Part shown: piece after piece, positions 1-9,343 of the stretch
Numbering within the stretch: position 1 is the stretch's first letter
How the letters are laid out: every line of letters begins with the position of its first letter
Program-made: the position numbers and the translations under genes
NCBI RefSeq assembly: GCF_001297015.1
Contig: NZ_LIGE01000041.1
Coordinates: 107,293-171,292, forward strand
Source of the DNA: Pseudomonas sp. RIT-PI-r
GTDB taxonomy: Bacteria > Pseudomonadota > Gammaproteobacteria > Pseudomonadales > Pseudomonadaceae
Length of the DNA: 64,000 bases
Direction of reading: 5' to 3'
Notes under the pieces: generated by a model
Databases searched by the model: none
The model's input: the letters and a program-made list of their open reading frames with translations, nothing else
What the model was told of the DNA's origin: nothing

Positions 1-9
1 TGCGTTTCC

Positions 10-40
10 TGTAGGAGCTGCCGAAGGCTGCGATCTTTTA
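10..40. repeat. REP-like element, family B, single copy
   Basis: The stretch begins TGTAGGAGCTGCCGAAGG and matches one arm of the paired palindromes near 14953, 34508 and 56855. It sits directly after the pilR stop codon. Any partner arm would lie outside the window. Confidence 0.75.
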
Positions 41-44
41 GGAT

Positions 45-1391
45 TTAATCCAGACCGAGTTTTTTCAGTCTGTAGCGCATCGACCTGAACGAAAGACTCA
101 ACCGCTGCGCCGCCGCCGTACGATTCCAGCGCGTCTCCTCCAGCGCCTGCAAAATCAGCTTTCGCTCAACGTTCTCCAGATAATCCTCAAGATTATCGAT
201 CTGGGTCAGATCGGCAATCCCGCCATCCGCCGCGCAGTTGCCTTCGCTCAGACGTAAATCTTCAGCCTCGATCGTGCGGTTTTCACATAAGGTGTGTGCG
301 CGCTCGAGCACGTTCTCCAGCTCCCGCACATTCCCCGGAAACCGGTAATTCTTCAACGCTTCCAGCGCCTGTGGATGAAGGCGCGCAACGGGCTGAGCAC
401 TGTCCCTGGCCAAACGCTTGAGCATATTGGCCGCGAGCACTTCAATGTCATCACGGCGCTCACGCAGCGACGGCACGCGCAGTTCGATCACGTTCAAGCG
501 GTAATAAAGGTCCTGACGAAAGCGTTCGGCCGCGACTTCGGCATCAAGATCCTTGTGCGTGGCGCAAAGAATCCGCACATCGACCACGCTTTCCTGCTGG
601 CCACCGATACTGCGCACGGCTTTTTCCTGGATCGCGCGCAGCAGTTTTACCTGCATCGACAGCGGCAAGTCCGCCACTTCATCGAGGAACAAGGTGCCGC
701 CATTGGCCGCCTGAAACAGTCCGGGTTTATCCTCGACCGCGCCGGTAAAACTGCCTTTGCGATGGCCGAAAAACTCGCTTTCCATCAGCTCCGACGGAAT
801 CGCCCCGCAGTTCACCGGCACAAACGGCTGAGTGGCGCGCGGCCCCTGTTCGTGGATCAGCCGTGCCACCAGTTCCTTGCCGCTGCCCGACTCGCCACTG
901 ATATATACCGGCGCCTGACTGCGGGCGAGTTTGTCGATTTGCTTGCGCAGATTGCGCATCGGCGGGGAATCGCCGAGCAAGCGTCGATCAATGGAGGTAA
1001 AACTGCTTCCAGCCGCCGGCATGCGCAGGGCCGTGGCGACCAGCTCGCGCAAGCGGGTGAGATCCACCGGTTTGGTGAGAAAGTCGAAAGCGCCGGCTTT
1101 CAAGGCGTTGATCGCCGTTTCAAGGCTGCCATATGCGGTGATCATCGCTACTGGCAGTTGCGGATAACGTTGCTGAATATGCTGCACCAGTTCCAGCCCC
1201 GTGCCGTCGGGCAGGCGCATGTCGGTCAGGCACAAGTCGAAACTCTCGCGGTTCAGTAGCGCTTGGGCTTCAGCCAGATTGCGCGCGCTGTAGGTGTCGA
1301 GTTTCATCCGTCCCAGGGTGATTTCCAGGAGTTCGCGGATATCCGGTTCGTCGTCGACGATAAGAATTTTTTGCCGTGGGCTCGTGTTCAA
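45..1391 (-). CDS. pilR: Type IV pilus sigma-54-dependent response regulator PilR
   Basis: Activator of sigma-54 transcription of the pilin gene; cytoplasmic partner of PilS. An N-terminal receiver domain has acidic residues D13/D14 and phospho-acceptor D57 (LTDMRLPDG). A central AAA+ domain carries Walker A GESGSGKE near 167 and a GSFTGA loop near 213 that contacts sigma-54. A Fis-type helix-turn-helix ends the protein. The frame stays open upstream to 1481, but I chose a TTG at 1391. This gives 448 aa starting just before the receiver domain, has GGA about 7 bases upstream, and overlaps the pilS stop (TTGA), implying translational coupling. The likely target is the pilA promoter at 20813-20830. 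Confidence 0.93.
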   Translation of the reverse strand: MNTSPRQKILIVDDEPDIRELLEITLGRMKLDTYSARNLAEAQALLNRESFDLCLTDMRLPDGTGLELVQHIQQRYPQLPVAMITAYGSLETAINALKAGAFDFLTKPVDLTRLRELVATALRMPAAGSSFTSIDRRLLGDSPPMRNLRKQIDKLARSQAPVYISGESGSGKELVARLIHEQGPRATQPFVPVNCGAIPSELMESEFFGHRKGSFTGAVEDKPGLFQAANGGTLFLDEVADLPLSMQVKLLRAIQEKAVRSIGGQQESVVDVRILCATHKDLDAEVAAERFRQDLYYRLNVIELRVPSLRERRDDIEVLAANMLKRLARDSAQPVARLHPQALEALKNYRFPGNVRELENVLERAHTLCENRTIEAEDLRLSEGNCAADGGIADLTQIDNLEDYLENVERKLILQALEETRWNRTAAAQRLSLSFRSMRYRLKKLGLD

Positions 1392-2998
1392 CTTTGTTTC
1401 CGTCCGTGAGCAAAGGTGATGCGAAAGCAGCCGCCGCCTTGGCGTGATTGAAAGTCTAGGCGCGCTTGGTTGCTTTCGCACAGCTCACGGGACAGATAAA
1501 GCCCAAGGCCGGTGCCCTGGCTGCTGGTGGTGAAAAAAGGTTCGAACAGATGTGTCTGTTCATCGGCGGGGACGCCGGGGCCGTTGTCCTGTACTTCGAG
1601 GATCGCCAATTGGCTGTCGGGATCGATAAACAGGGCCAGCCAGACTTGCGCCTGATCGTGCAGCAGGGCGCTGTGGCGCCAACCGTTGCGTAACAGATTA
1701 TCGAGAATCTGCGTGAGCTGATCGGGGTCCATCAGCGTGATGAACTCCCCGGAGTTGATCCGCAGATGAATCTGCTGGTGCTCGCTGGCTTGTTCGCGGC
1801 TTTCGGCGACGAAGTTTTCCAGCCACGGCTTGAGGTCCAGCCGTTGCGGCGCGCTCTGCTGGCGGCGGGACAGTTGCAGGACGTTTTCGATGACTCGGTT
1901 CATGCGCTGGGAGTGGTCTTGAATGATCTGTGTCAGACGCCGATCGGCGCCGTCGAGTTCCTCGGACTCACCCAATAGCTGCGCAGCATGACTGATGGCA
2001 CCGAGTGGATTGCGGATTTCATGGGAGATGCCGGCGGTCAGGCGACCGAGCGCGGCGAGCTTCAGTTGCTGAGCCTGCTGGGCGATTTGCGCGAGGTCTT
2101 CGAGAAACACCAGTGTTTGCTGGTTCGGGCTTTGTTCCAGAGCGATGAAGCTCGGTTGCAGTTCCAGACCGTTACCGGGGACTTTCAGGCTCTGTGGGCG
2201 TAAGGTCGGGTTGTTCATCCACAGTTGCAGGCGGTCGACCAGGGCTGGCGAATAATCGTCGATCAGATGGCCCTGCAAGTGTGACTGCGCGAGCAAGGTC
2301 TGGGCGCTGTGATTGGCCAGTTGCACCCGGCGCTCCTCGTCGAGCACCAGAATGCCGGTGCGCATGCGTTGCAGGATCAGCGCATTGAGCGCTTCGAGGC
2401 CGACGACTTCGCTGGCGCGTTGTTCGGCCAGCGTTTCACTGACCTCCAGCCGCCGAATCAGTCCCTGCACCAGCAACGAGGCGGCAAAGCACAGGGCGCC
2501 GAGCGTGCCGGCTTGCAGGTATTCATTCGCGCTCAGGGGATGATCGAAGCTCAGCAGGACACTCGAGCCGATGATACCCAGCGCGCCGATCGCGGCGATC
2601 AACAGGCCGATGCGCCGTCGTAGCAAGGTGTTGCTGATTGCCACCGAGACAATCAGCAAATTGCCCAGCGCGCTGCCAACGCCGCCGGCAGCAAAGAACA
2701 AACCGCATAAAAGCAGGACATCGACGAGGGCCAGACTGAACAGTTGCGCCGGCCGTCGTGTGTTCTCGAGGAATACCACCAACAGAATATTGAGAATCAG
2801 GTACAGCCAACTGCCGCCGCGCAGCAACCCGTCGTTGGCCGACGTCAGCAGGCGGTTGTCCATGTTGCTGGAGATCAGCAACACCAGGGTGATGCCGACG
2901 CTTAAACGGTAGAGATGGTAAAGGCGCAGCAGGCGCTGCGCCTGTTTGCTGTCGGCGTGGTTGGCCTCAGCGATCACTGGCACCCGGGCCTTGCTCAA
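1388..2998 (-). CDS. pilS: Type IV pilus sensor histidine kinase PilS
   Basis: Membrane histidine kinase that phosphorylates PilR and adjusts pilin expression. Residues about 30-180 hold six hydrophobic segments. A PAS-like region follows (about 205-300), then the dimerisation box with H326 (GISHEIRNPLG) and a C-terminal ATPase domain with the NGPGVP and GTGLGLYL motifs. Its stop overlaps the pilR TTG start. The start used is TTG at 2998; a GTG at 2983, with AAGG five bases upstream, is an equally good alternative. The 5' end overlaps the small upstream gene by about 30 bases, so the two are probably co-transcribed. Confidence 0.92.
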   Translation of the reverse strand: MSKARVPVIAEANHADSKQAQRLLRLYHLYRLSVGITLVLLISSNMDNRLLTSANDGLLRGGSWLYLILNILLVVFLENTRRPAQLFSLALVDVLLLCGLFFAAGGVGSALGNLLIVSVAISNTLLRRRIGLLIAAIGALGIIGSSVLLSFDHPLSANEYLQAGTLGALCFAASLLVQGLIRRLEVSETLAEQRASEVVGLEALNALILQRMRTGILVLDEERRVQLANHSAQTLLAQSHLQGHLIDDYSPALVDRLQLWMNNPTLRPQSLKVPGNGLELQPSFIALEQSPNQQTLVFLEDLAQIAQQAQQLKLAALGRLTAGISHEIRNPLGAISHAAQLLGESEELDGADRRLTQIIQDHSQRMNRVIENVLQLSRRQQSAPQRLDLKPWLENFVAESREQASEHQQIHLRINSGEFITLMDPDQLTQILDNLLRNGWRHSALLHDQAQVWLALFIDPDSQLAILEVQDNGPGVPADEQTHLFEPFFTTSSQGTGLGLYLSRELCESNQARLDFQSRQGGGCFRITFAHGRKQS

Positions 2999-3209
2999 GG
3001 TGAGCCTGGCTGCAATACCACTGTTGTTGCACGCTCAGCGCGCGGTCGCGCGGCAGGTGCACGCCGCAATGGGCACAACGCACCATCGGCGCGGCGTCCT
3101 GCTCGCGTGATGTGCGATTGGATTGAGAGGACGCGGCAGGGGCCTTGAATTTCCGCCACAGCCAGATGGCGGCGAAAATCACGACGATCCAGAACAATAA
3201 ACGAAGCAT
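2967..3209 (-). CDS. PP0621-family small membrane protein
   Basis: 80 aa. One N-terminal membrane segment (LLFWIVVIFAAIWLW) is followed by a basic linker. A C-terminal zinc-ribbon-like part has CAHC and a later C...H pair (WYCSQAH). This arrangement matches the conserved pseudomonad PP0621 family, whose function is not known to me. Its end overlaps the start of pilS, so it may be the first gene of a pilSR transcript. Confidence 0.8.
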   Translation of the reverse strand: MLRLLFWIVVIFAAIWLWRKFKAPAASSQSNRTSREQDAAPMVRCAHCGVHLPRDRALSVQQQWYCSQAHLEQGPGASDR

Positions 3210-3290
3210 GATGAGCGGCTTTTCGACTGATGATCCGGCAGTTTAGCCAAGGACCTGACAAGCGCACAGCGGATTAAAGCGCAGAAACGA

Positions 3291-3319
3291 AAAAGGGAGA
3301 TCCGCAGATCTCCCTTTCT
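3291..3319 (-). terminator. Rho-independent terminator after bamD
   Basis: The inverted repeat AAAGGGAGATC / GATCTCCCTTT has a four-base loop and an A-rich flank on the plus side, which reads as a T-run on the minus strand. It lies just past the bamD stop and could work in either direction. Confidence 0.75.
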
Positions 3320-3335
3320 TGTACATCCGGTGTGA

Positions 3336-4352
3336 TCAGTCGAACACGCCGAAGGTCATGTAGCTGAACCACGAACGGTCAGTGTCGCTCGACTCTGGCT
3401 CCGGCTCTTCGATCACGTCACCGTTCTCGTCTTTAGGCTTGAGCTCGTTCGGGATCGCGTCTTTCGCGTCCTGGAACTGCTTCTGCACGTCCTGGTTGGC
3501 GCGGGTTTCGCCCGGCGGCAGCGGAGGACGCGACTCGATCAGACCCAATGTCGCCTTGCTCAGGAACGAACGGTTGTCGGCTTCGGCAACCCGTGGCACG
3601 AACTGGCCGTCTTGCAGGCTCGGGTGATTCGGGTAGTTGAGCTTCAGGGTTTCCAGGCTGGTGTTGGCCAGTTCGTCCAGGTGCAGACGCTGGTAAGCCT
3701 CGGTCATCACCGCCAGGCCGTCGCCGACCGATGGGGTTTCCTGGAAGTTTTCCACTACATAGCGGCCACGGTTGGCGGCGGCTACATAGGCCTGACGGGT
3801 CAGGTAGTAGTCGGCCACGTGGATTTCGTAGGCGGCCAGCAGGTTGCGCAGGTAGATCATGCGCTGCTTGGCGTCTGGCGCGTAGCGGCTGTTCGGGTAG
3901 CGGCTGGTCAACTGGGCGAACTCGTTGTACGAGTCGCGCGCGGCGCCCGGGTCACGCTTGGTCATGTCCAGCGGCAGGAAGCGCGCCAGCAGGCCGACGT
4001 CCTGGTCGAACGAGGTCAGACCTTTGAGGTAGTACGCGTAATCCACGTTCGGGTGCTGCGGATGCAAACGAATGAAACGCTCGGCGGCGGATTTTGCAGC
4101 TTCCGGCTCGGCGTTCTTATAGTTGGCGTAGATCAGCTCCAGCTGTGCCTGATCGGCGTAGCGACCGAACGGATAACGCGACTCCAGAGCCTTCAGCTTG
4201 GCTGTGGCGCTGGTGTAGCTATTATTGTCCAGGTCAGTCTGAGCCTGCTGATACAGCTCGGCTTCGCTGAGGTTTTCGTCTACGACTTCCTTCGATGAGC
4301 AAGCAGCGGTCAATGCGAGGATGGCGATCAGCAGCAGGTGTTTCACTTGCAT
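3336..4352 (-). CDS. bamD: Outer membrane assembly lipoprotein BamD
   Basis: Essential lipoprotein of the BAM complex that inserts beta-barrel proteins into the outer membrane, facing the periplasm. The signal peptide ends in lipobox LTAAC with lipidated C18. TPR repeats follow, including the typical AELYQQAQTDLDNNSYTSA start and the RYPNSRYAPDAKQRM region. I start at the ATG at 4352 (MQVKHLLL), giving 338 aa; the open frame extends further but that adds a non-signal N-terminus. The acidic C-terminal tail (about residues 300-325) is longer than in E. coli BamD, as is usual in pseudomonads. It is divergent from rluD. Confidence 0.93.
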   Translation of the reverse strand: MQVKHLLLIAILALTAACSSKEVVDENLSEAELYQQAQTDLDNNSYTSATAKLKALESRYPFGRYADQAQLELIYANYKNAEPEAAKSAAERFIRLHPQHPNVDYAYYLKGLTSFDQDVGLLARFLPLDMTKRDPGAARDSYNEFAQLTSRYPNSRYAPDAKQRMIYLRNLLAAYEIHVADYYLTRQAYVAAANRGRYVVENFQETPSVGDGLAVMTEAYQRLHLDELANTSLETLKLNYPNHPSLQDGQFVPRVAEADNRSFLSKATLGLIESRPPLPPGETRANQDVQKQFQDAKDAIPNELKPKDENGDVIEEPEPESSDTDRSWFSYMTFGVFD

Positions 4353-4503
4353 GGCGGCTTGCGTCCCTATGACGGCCGCTGTCTTGGGCGGGGCCGTCCT
4401 GTTATGATGAGCGCCCCGTTGAAAAGCCTCGGGGCAAAAGACGCCGTATTTAACCACAAGCGCGCAGCCGAAACCAAAAGCTGTGCCGACGCACAGTCAG
4501 AGC

Positions 4504-5466
4504 ATGTCCGATAAAATTGAACTTCGCGCAGAGGTGCCGTCCGAATTGGGCGGCCAACGCCTCGATCAAGTCGCTGCCCAACTCTTCGCTGAGCACTCTC
4601 GCTCGCGCCTTTCCGCCTGGATCAAAGAAGGTCGCCTGACTGTGGACGGGGCGGTCATCCGCCCTCGCGACATCGTGCATGGCGGTGCCATCCTTGAGCT
4701 GACTGCCGAGCAGGAAGCCCAGGGCGAATGGATCGCCCAGGACATCGAACTCGACATCGTCTATGAAGACGACGACATTCTGGTGATCAACAAGCCTGCG
4801 GGCCTGGTGGTGCACCCGGCTGCCGGTCACGCCGATGGCACCTTGCTCAACGCTTTGCTGCACCACGTGCCGGACATCATCAATGTCCCGCGCGCCGGTA
4901 TCGTGCATCGTCTGGACAAGGACACCACCGGTCTGATGGTGGTGGCCAAGACCATTCAGGCGCAGACCAAGCTCGTTACTCAGTTGCAGAGTCGCAGTGT
5001 CAGCCGCATCTATGAGTGCATCGTGATTGGTGTCGTGACCGCCGGGGGCAAGATCAACGCCCCGATCGGTCGTCACGGCCAGCAGCGCCAGCGCATGGCG
5101 GTGATGGAGGGCGGCAAGCCTGCCGTCAGCCACTATCGCGTGCTGGAGCGTTTCCGTTCCCACACCCACGTGCGGGTGAAACTGGAAACCGGCCGTACGC
5201 ACCAGATTCGCGTGCACATGTCGCACATCAACTTTCCGTTGGTCGGCGATCCGGCGTACGGCGGTCGTTTCCGCATTCCGCCAGCCGCCAACCCGACGAT
5301 GGTGGAATCGCTCAAGCATTTCCCGCGTCAGGCCCTGCACGCGCGCTTCCTTGAACTGGATCATCCGACGACCGGTATACGCATGAGCTGGGAATCGCCG
5401 CTGCCAGAAGATTTCGTCTGGCTGCTGACCTTGCTCAAGCAGGATCGCGAGGCCTTCATCGGATGA
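4504..5466 (+). CDS. rluD: 23S rRNA pseudouridine synthase RluD
   Basis: Makes pseudouridines in helix 69 of 23S rRNA (1911/1915/1917 in E. coli). It has an N-terminal S4 domain (about residues 18-80) and a catalytic RluA-type domain with the motif HRLDKDTTGLMV, catalytic D138. 320 aa, the usual length. I start at ATG 4504 (MSDKIELR) rather than the GTG at 4483 because the family begins there. The stop overlaps the next start by four bases (ATGA), so it forms an operon with pgeF. Confidence 0.93.
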   Translation: MSDKIELRAEVPSELGGQRLDQVAAQLFAEHSRSRLSAWIKEGRLTVDGAVIRPRDIVHGGAILELTAEQEAQGEWIAQDIELDIVYEDDDILVINKPAGLVVHPAAGHADGTLLNALLHHVPDIINVPRAGIVHRLDKDTTGLMVVAKTIQAQTKLVTQLQSRSVSRIYECIVIGVVTAGGKINAPIGRHGQQRQRMAVMEGGKPAVSHYRVLERFRSHTHVRVKLETGRTHQIRVHMSHINFPLVGDPAYGGRFRIPPAANPTMVESLKHFPRQALHARFLELDHPTTGIRMSWESPLPEDFVWLLTLLKQDREAFIG

Positions 5467-6185
5467 ACTGGCTGACGCCGGACTGGCCCGCGCCGGCCAG
5501 CGTCAAAGCCTGCGTCACCACCCGCGAGGGCGGTGTCAGCGAGGCGCCGTTCGACAGCCTCAATCTGGGCGATCATGTCGATGATCGTCCTGAGGCTGTT
5601 GCCGAGAACCGACGGCGCCTGACCGATCATTTCTCTATACAGCCTGCCTGGTTGCAGCAAGTGCACGGGATTGCCGTGGCGCATGCTGATCCGGGCGTTG
5701 TTGCGACCGCAGATGCCAGCTGGACGGCAACGCCGGGGATTGCCTGCGCGGCGATGACGGCGGACTGCTTGCCGGCCTTGTTCTGCGATCGTGCTGGCAC
5801 TCGCGTGGCGGCGGCTCATGCCGGTTGGCGTGGTCTGGCGGCGGGTGTACTTGAAGCGACGCTCGATAGCCTCGATATTCCGCCCAAGGACGTGCTGGTC
5901 TGGCTCGGCCCGGCGATTGGCTCGCAAGCCTTTGAAGTCGGCCCGGAAGTGCGGGAAGTCTTCATCAATCAATTGCACGCAGCGGCAGAAGCCTTCGTGC
6001 CGAGCGACAACGCCGGCAAGTTCATGGCTGACATTTATAAGCTGGCGCGCCTGCGTCTGGCTGAACGTGGTGTTACCGCTGTTTATGGCGGCGGTTTCTG
6101 CACCGTGACCGATCCACGCTTCTTCTCTTATCGCCGTGCGTCACGCACCGGTCGCTTTGCCTCCCTTATCTGGCTCACCCGCTAA
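5463..6185 (+). CDS. pgeF: Peptidoglycan editing factor PgeF (YfiH/DUF152)
   Basis: YfiH-family enzyme (240 aa). E. coli PgeF removes mis-incorporated amino acids from peptidoglycan precursors, and family members also show purine nucleoside phosphorylase or laccase-like activity in vitro. The metal-site residues are in LQQVHG, ADCLPALFCD and AAHAGWRGLA. It follows rluD with an ATGA overlap, the normal pseudomonad order before clpB. Confidence 0.88.
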   Translation: MNWLTPDWPAPASVKACVTTREGGVSEAPFDSLNLGDHVDDRPEAVAENRRRLTDHFSIQPAWLQQVHGIAVAHADPGVVATADASWTATPGIACAAMTADCLPALFCDRAGTRVAAAHAGWRGLAAGVLEATLDSLDIPPKDVLVWLGPAIGSQAFEVGPEVREVFINQLHAAAEAFVPSDNAGKFMADIYKLARLRLAERGVTAVYGGGFCTVTDPRFFSYRRASRTGRFASLIWLTR

Positions 6186-6214
6186 ACTCTCTGATCTGCA
6201 TCAACCCTCTGACG

Positions 6215-6243
6215 CTTGAATCTCCCAGAATCGACCGCATCTA
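6215..6243 (+). promoter_or_regulatory. Putative sigma-32 (heat-shock) promoter of clpB
   Basis: CTTGAA at 6215-6220 and CCGCATCTA at 6235-6243, separated by 14 bases, fit the RpoH consensus CTTGAAA-N13-17-CCCCATNT. It lies about 70 bases upstream of the clpB start. Confidence 0.7.
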
Positions 6244-6314
6244 CAGTGGTATCTGGCAGGTTTCTTTATTCAGGATGGTTTTTAGGTCCGGCCTGCTCAA
6301 AAGGAAGGTGACTT

Positions 6315-8879
6315 ATGCGAATAGACCGTTTAACCAGCAAATTACAGTTGGCCTTGTCCGACGCCCAGTCGTTGGCTGTCGGCCACGATCATCCGGCGAT
6401 TGAGCCGGCGCACTTGATGCAAGCCATGCTTGAACAGCAGGGTGGTTCGATCAAACCTCTGCTGATGCAGGTGGGCTTCGACGTCAACAGCTTGCGCAAA
6501 GAGCTGACCAAAGAGCTAGACCAATTACCGAAAATCCAGAATCCGACTGGCGACGTCAACATGTCGCAGGATCTGGCACGCCTGCTCAATCAGGCTGACC
6601 GTCTGGCTCAGCAGAAGGGCGATCAGTTCATTTCCAGTGAACTGGTGCTGCTCGCTGCAATGGACGAGAACAGCAAGCTCGGCAAGTTGTTGCTCGGCCA
6701 GGGCGTCAGCAAAAAAGCCCTGGAGAACGCGATTACCAACCTGCGTGGCGGCGAAGCGGTGAATGACGCCAACCACGAAGAGTCGCGGCAGGCGCTGGAT
6801 AAATACACCGTCGACCTGACCAAGCGCGCCGAAGACGGCAAGCTCGATCCGGTGATCGGTCGTGACGATGAAATCCGTCGCACCATTCAGGTTCTGCAAC
6901 GCCGCACCAAGAACAACCCGGTGCTGATCGGTGAACCCGGCGTGGGTAAAACCGCGATCGCCGAAGGTCTGGCTCAGCGCATCATCAACGGTGAAGTGCC
7001 GGACGGCCTTAAAGGCAAGCGTCTGCTCTCGCTGGACATGGGCGCGCTGATTGCTGGTGCCAAGTATCGCGGTGAGTTCGAAGAACGCCTGAAATCGCTG
7101 CTCAACGAGCTGTCGAAGCAGGAAGGGCAGATCATTCTGTTCATCGACGAGCTGCACACCATGGTCGGCGCCGGTAAGGGCGAAGGCTCGATGGACGCCG
7201 GCAACATGCTCAAGCCAGCACTGGCGCGTGGCGAGTTGCACTGCGTCGGCGCGACCACGCTCAACGAGTATCGCCAATATATAGAGAAGGACGCGGCACT
7301 CGAACGACGCTTCCAGAAAGTCCTGGTGGATGAGCCGAGCGAAGAAGACACCATTGCCATCCTGCGTGGCCTTAAAGAGCGTTACGAGGTTCACCACAAG
7401 GTGGCGATCACCGACGGCGCGATCATCGCCGCGGCCAAGCTCAGCCATCGCTACATCACTGACCGGCAGTTGCCGGACAAGGCCATCGACCTGATCGACG
7501 AGGCCGCGAGCCGCATCCGCATGGAAATCGATTCCAAGCCGGAAGTGCTCGATCGTCTGGAACGTCGCCTGATTCAGTTGAAGGTGGAATCTCAGGCACT
7601 GAAGAAAGAAAGTGACGAAGCGGCGATGAAACGTCTGGAGAAACTCCAGGAAGAAATCGTCCGTCTCGAGCGCGAGTATTCCGATCTGGAAGAAATCTGG
7701 AACTCGGAGAAAGCCGAGGTGCAGGGTTCTGCACAGATTCAGCAGAAGATCGAACAGTCGCGTCAAGAACTGGAAGCCGCACGCCGTAAAGGCGACCTGA
7801 ACCGCATGGCCGAGTTGCAGTACGGGGTGATCCCGGATCTGGAGCGCAGCCTGCAAATGGTCGATCAGCACGGCAAGAGCGAGAACCAGTTGCTGCGCAG
7901 CAAGGTGACTGAAGAAGAGATCGCCGAAGTCGTGTCGAAGTGGACCGGTATCCCCGTGTCGAAAATGCTCGAAGGCGAGCGCGACAAACTGATGAAGATG
8001 GAAAGCCTGTTGCACAAACGGGTCATCGGTCAGGAAGAGGCCGTGGTCGCTGTGGCCAATGCGGTACGCCGTTCCCGCGCCGGGTTGTCCGACCCGAATC
8101 GTCCGAGCGGCTCGTTCATGTTCCTCGGCCCGACCGGCGTCGGTAAAACCGAGCTGTGCAAGGCGCTGGCCGAATTTCTCTTTGATACTGAAGAGGCAAT
8201 GGTGCGGATCGACATGTCCGAGTTCATGGAGAAACATTCCGTGGCGCGGCTGATCGGTGCGCCACCGGGATACGTCGGTTACGAAGAGGGTGGTTACCTG
8301 ACCGAGGCTGTGCGTCGCAAGCCTTACTCGGTGATCCTGCTGGACGAAGTCGAGAAGGCGCACCCGGATGTGTTCAACATCTTGCTGCAAGTGCTTGAGG
8401 ATGGTCGTCTGACCGACAGCCATGGCCGCACGGTGGACTTCCGCAATACCGTGATCGTCATGACCTCGAACCTCGGCTCTGTGCAGATTCAGGAGCTGGT
8501 CGGTGATCGTGAGGCGCAACGCGCAGCGGTAATGGATGCACTGACGTCGCACTTCCGTCCGGAGTTCATCAACCGGGTCGACGAAGTGGTGATCTTCGAG
8601 CCTCTGGCACGGGATCAGATCGCAGGCATTACCGAGATTCAGTTGGGCCGTCTGCGTACGCGTCTGGCTGAGCGTGAGCTGAAGCTGGAACTGAGCCCGG
8701 AAGCGATGGACAAGCTGATCGCGGTTGGTTACGACCCGGTGTATGGCGCGCGTCCTTTGAAACGGGCGATCCAGCGCTGGATCGAAAACCCGCTGGCGCA
8801 ATTGATCCTCTCGGGTCATTTCATGCCAGGCGACACGGCGACCGGGACTGTCGAGAACGACGAAATCGTTTTCAACTAA
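6315..8879 (+). CDS. clpB: ATP-dependent disaggregase ClpB
   Basis: Hexameric AAA+ chaperone that pulls polypeptides out of aggregates together with DnaK. It has an N-terminal Clp-N domain (about 1-145), AAA-1 with Walker A GEPGVGKT near 206, the coiled-coil middle domain rich in E/K/R (about 410-525) and AAA-2 with Walker A GPTGVGKT near 604. 854 aa, the usual length. AAGGAGGTGA-like bases (AAGGAAGGTGA) precede the ATG. It is preceded by a heat-shock-type promoter and followed by a strong terminator, so it is probably a single-gene unit. Confidence 0.97.
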   Translation: MRIDRLTSKLQLALSDAQSLAVGHDHPAIEPAHLMQAMLEQQGGSIKPLLMQVGFDVNSLRKELTKELDQLPKIQNPTGDVNMSQDLARLLNQADRLAQQKGDQFISSELVLLAAMDENSKLGKLLLGQGVSKKALENAITNLRGGEAVNDANHEESRQALDKYTVDLTKRAEDGKLDPVIGRDDEIRRTIQVLQRRTKNNPVLIGEPGVGKTAIAEGLAQRIINGEVPDGLKGKRLLSLDMGALIAGAKYRGEFEERLKSLLNELSKQEGQIILFIDELHTMVGAGKGEGSMDAGNMLKPALARGELHCVGATTLNEYRQYIEKDAALERRFQKVLVDEPSEEDTIAILRGLKERYEVHHKVAITDGAIIAAAKLSHRYITDRQLPDKAIDLIDEAASRIRMEIDSKPEVLDRLERRLIQLKVESQALKKESDEAAMKRLEKLQEEIVRLEREYSDLEEIWNSEKAEVQGSAQIQQKIEQSRQELEAARRKGDLNRMAELQYGVIPDLERSLQMVDQHGKSENQLLRSKVTEEEIAEVVSKWTGIPVSKMLEGERDKLMKMESLLHKRVIGQEEAVVAVANAVRRSRAGLSDPNRPSGSFMFLGPTGVGKTELCKALAEFLFDTEEAMVRIDMSEFMEKHSVARLIGAPPGYVGYEEGGYLTEAVRRKPYSVILLDEVEKAHPDVFNILLQVLEDGRLTDSHGRTVDFRNTVIVMTSNLGSVQIQELVGDREAQRAAVMDALTSHFRPEFINRVDEVVIFEPLARDQIAGITEIQLGRLRTRLAERELKLELSPEAMDKLIAVGYDPVYGARPLKRAIQRWIENPLAQLILSGHFMPGDTATGTVENDEIVFN

Positions 8880-8903
8880 GCCCGAACACCAATGAAAATT
8901 GGC

Positions 8904-8932
8904 AGGCCCCACCTTGTGGGGCCTTTTTTTTC
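8904..8932 (+). terminator. Rho-independent terminator of clpB
   Basis: The stem AGGCCCCAC / GTGGGGCCT has a short CTT loop and is followed by eight T residues, 25 bases past the clpB stop. Confidence 0.9.
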
Positions 8933-9063
8933 GTTAGGCTGTTGAACTCAAAGGAAAAGGCTTGTAAAGTGCGCCCCGCAGTCAGTCGCCAAGACGGTCT
9001 CAGCTCACTGAGTTGAAATCTGAAATAAGTTGCAAATCATTAACTTGAAAGCAATTTAGGGGG

Positions 9064-9091
9064 TTGACAGAGGTGTTCTAGGTTGTAGAAT
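9064..9091 (+). promoter_or_regulatory. Sigma-70 promoter of the tRNA cluster
   Basis: TTGACA at 9064-9069, a 16-base spacer and TAGAAT at 9086-9091 are followed by a GC-rich discriminator (AGCGCGCCTC), typical of stringently controlled stable-RNA promoters. The first tRNA starts about 80 bases downstream. The same TTGACA-N16-TAGAAT layout recurs at 63896, before the predicted rRNA operon. Confidence 0.8.
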
Positions 9092-9176
9092 AGCGCGCCT
9101 CAGACACACGAACGCAGCGATGCGAACGAGTGACTGGAAGCAACAAGTTTCACCGTTGTAAATTGAAATATGTAGT

Positions 9177-9252
9177 TCCGTGATAGCTCAGTCGGTAGAG
9201 CAAATGACTGTTAATCATTGGGTCCCAGGTTCGAGTCCTGGTCACGGAGCCA
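9177..9252 (+). tRNA. tRNA-Asn (anticodon GTT)
   Basis: 76 bases. Acceptor arms TCCGTGA / TCACGGA, D-arm AGCTCAGTCGGTAGAGC, anticodon loop CTGTTAA with GTT, T-arm GGTTCGAGTCC, and encoded CCA end. Confidence 0.97.
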
Positions 9253-9261
9253 ATTTCAAGC

Positions 9262-9338
9262 CGGGGTATAGCGCAGTCCGGTAGCGCGCCTGCTTTGGGA
9301 GCAGGATGTCAGGAGTTCGAATCCCCTTACCCCGACCA
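9262..9338 (+). tRNA. tRNA-Pro (anticodon TGG), first copy
   Basis: 77 bases. Acceptor CGGGGTA / TACCCCG, anticodon loop TTTGGGA with TGG, T-loop GTTCGAATC, encoded CCA. Only nine bases separate it from tRNA-Asn. An identical copy lies at 9514. Confidence 0.97.
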
Positions 9339-9343
9339 TTTTT

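Noticed and set aside
6525..8912. A 795-codon open frame antisense to clpB
   Set aside because: ClpB is full-length with all motifs; the antisense frame is rich in His/Arg/Gln and has no recognisable domain.
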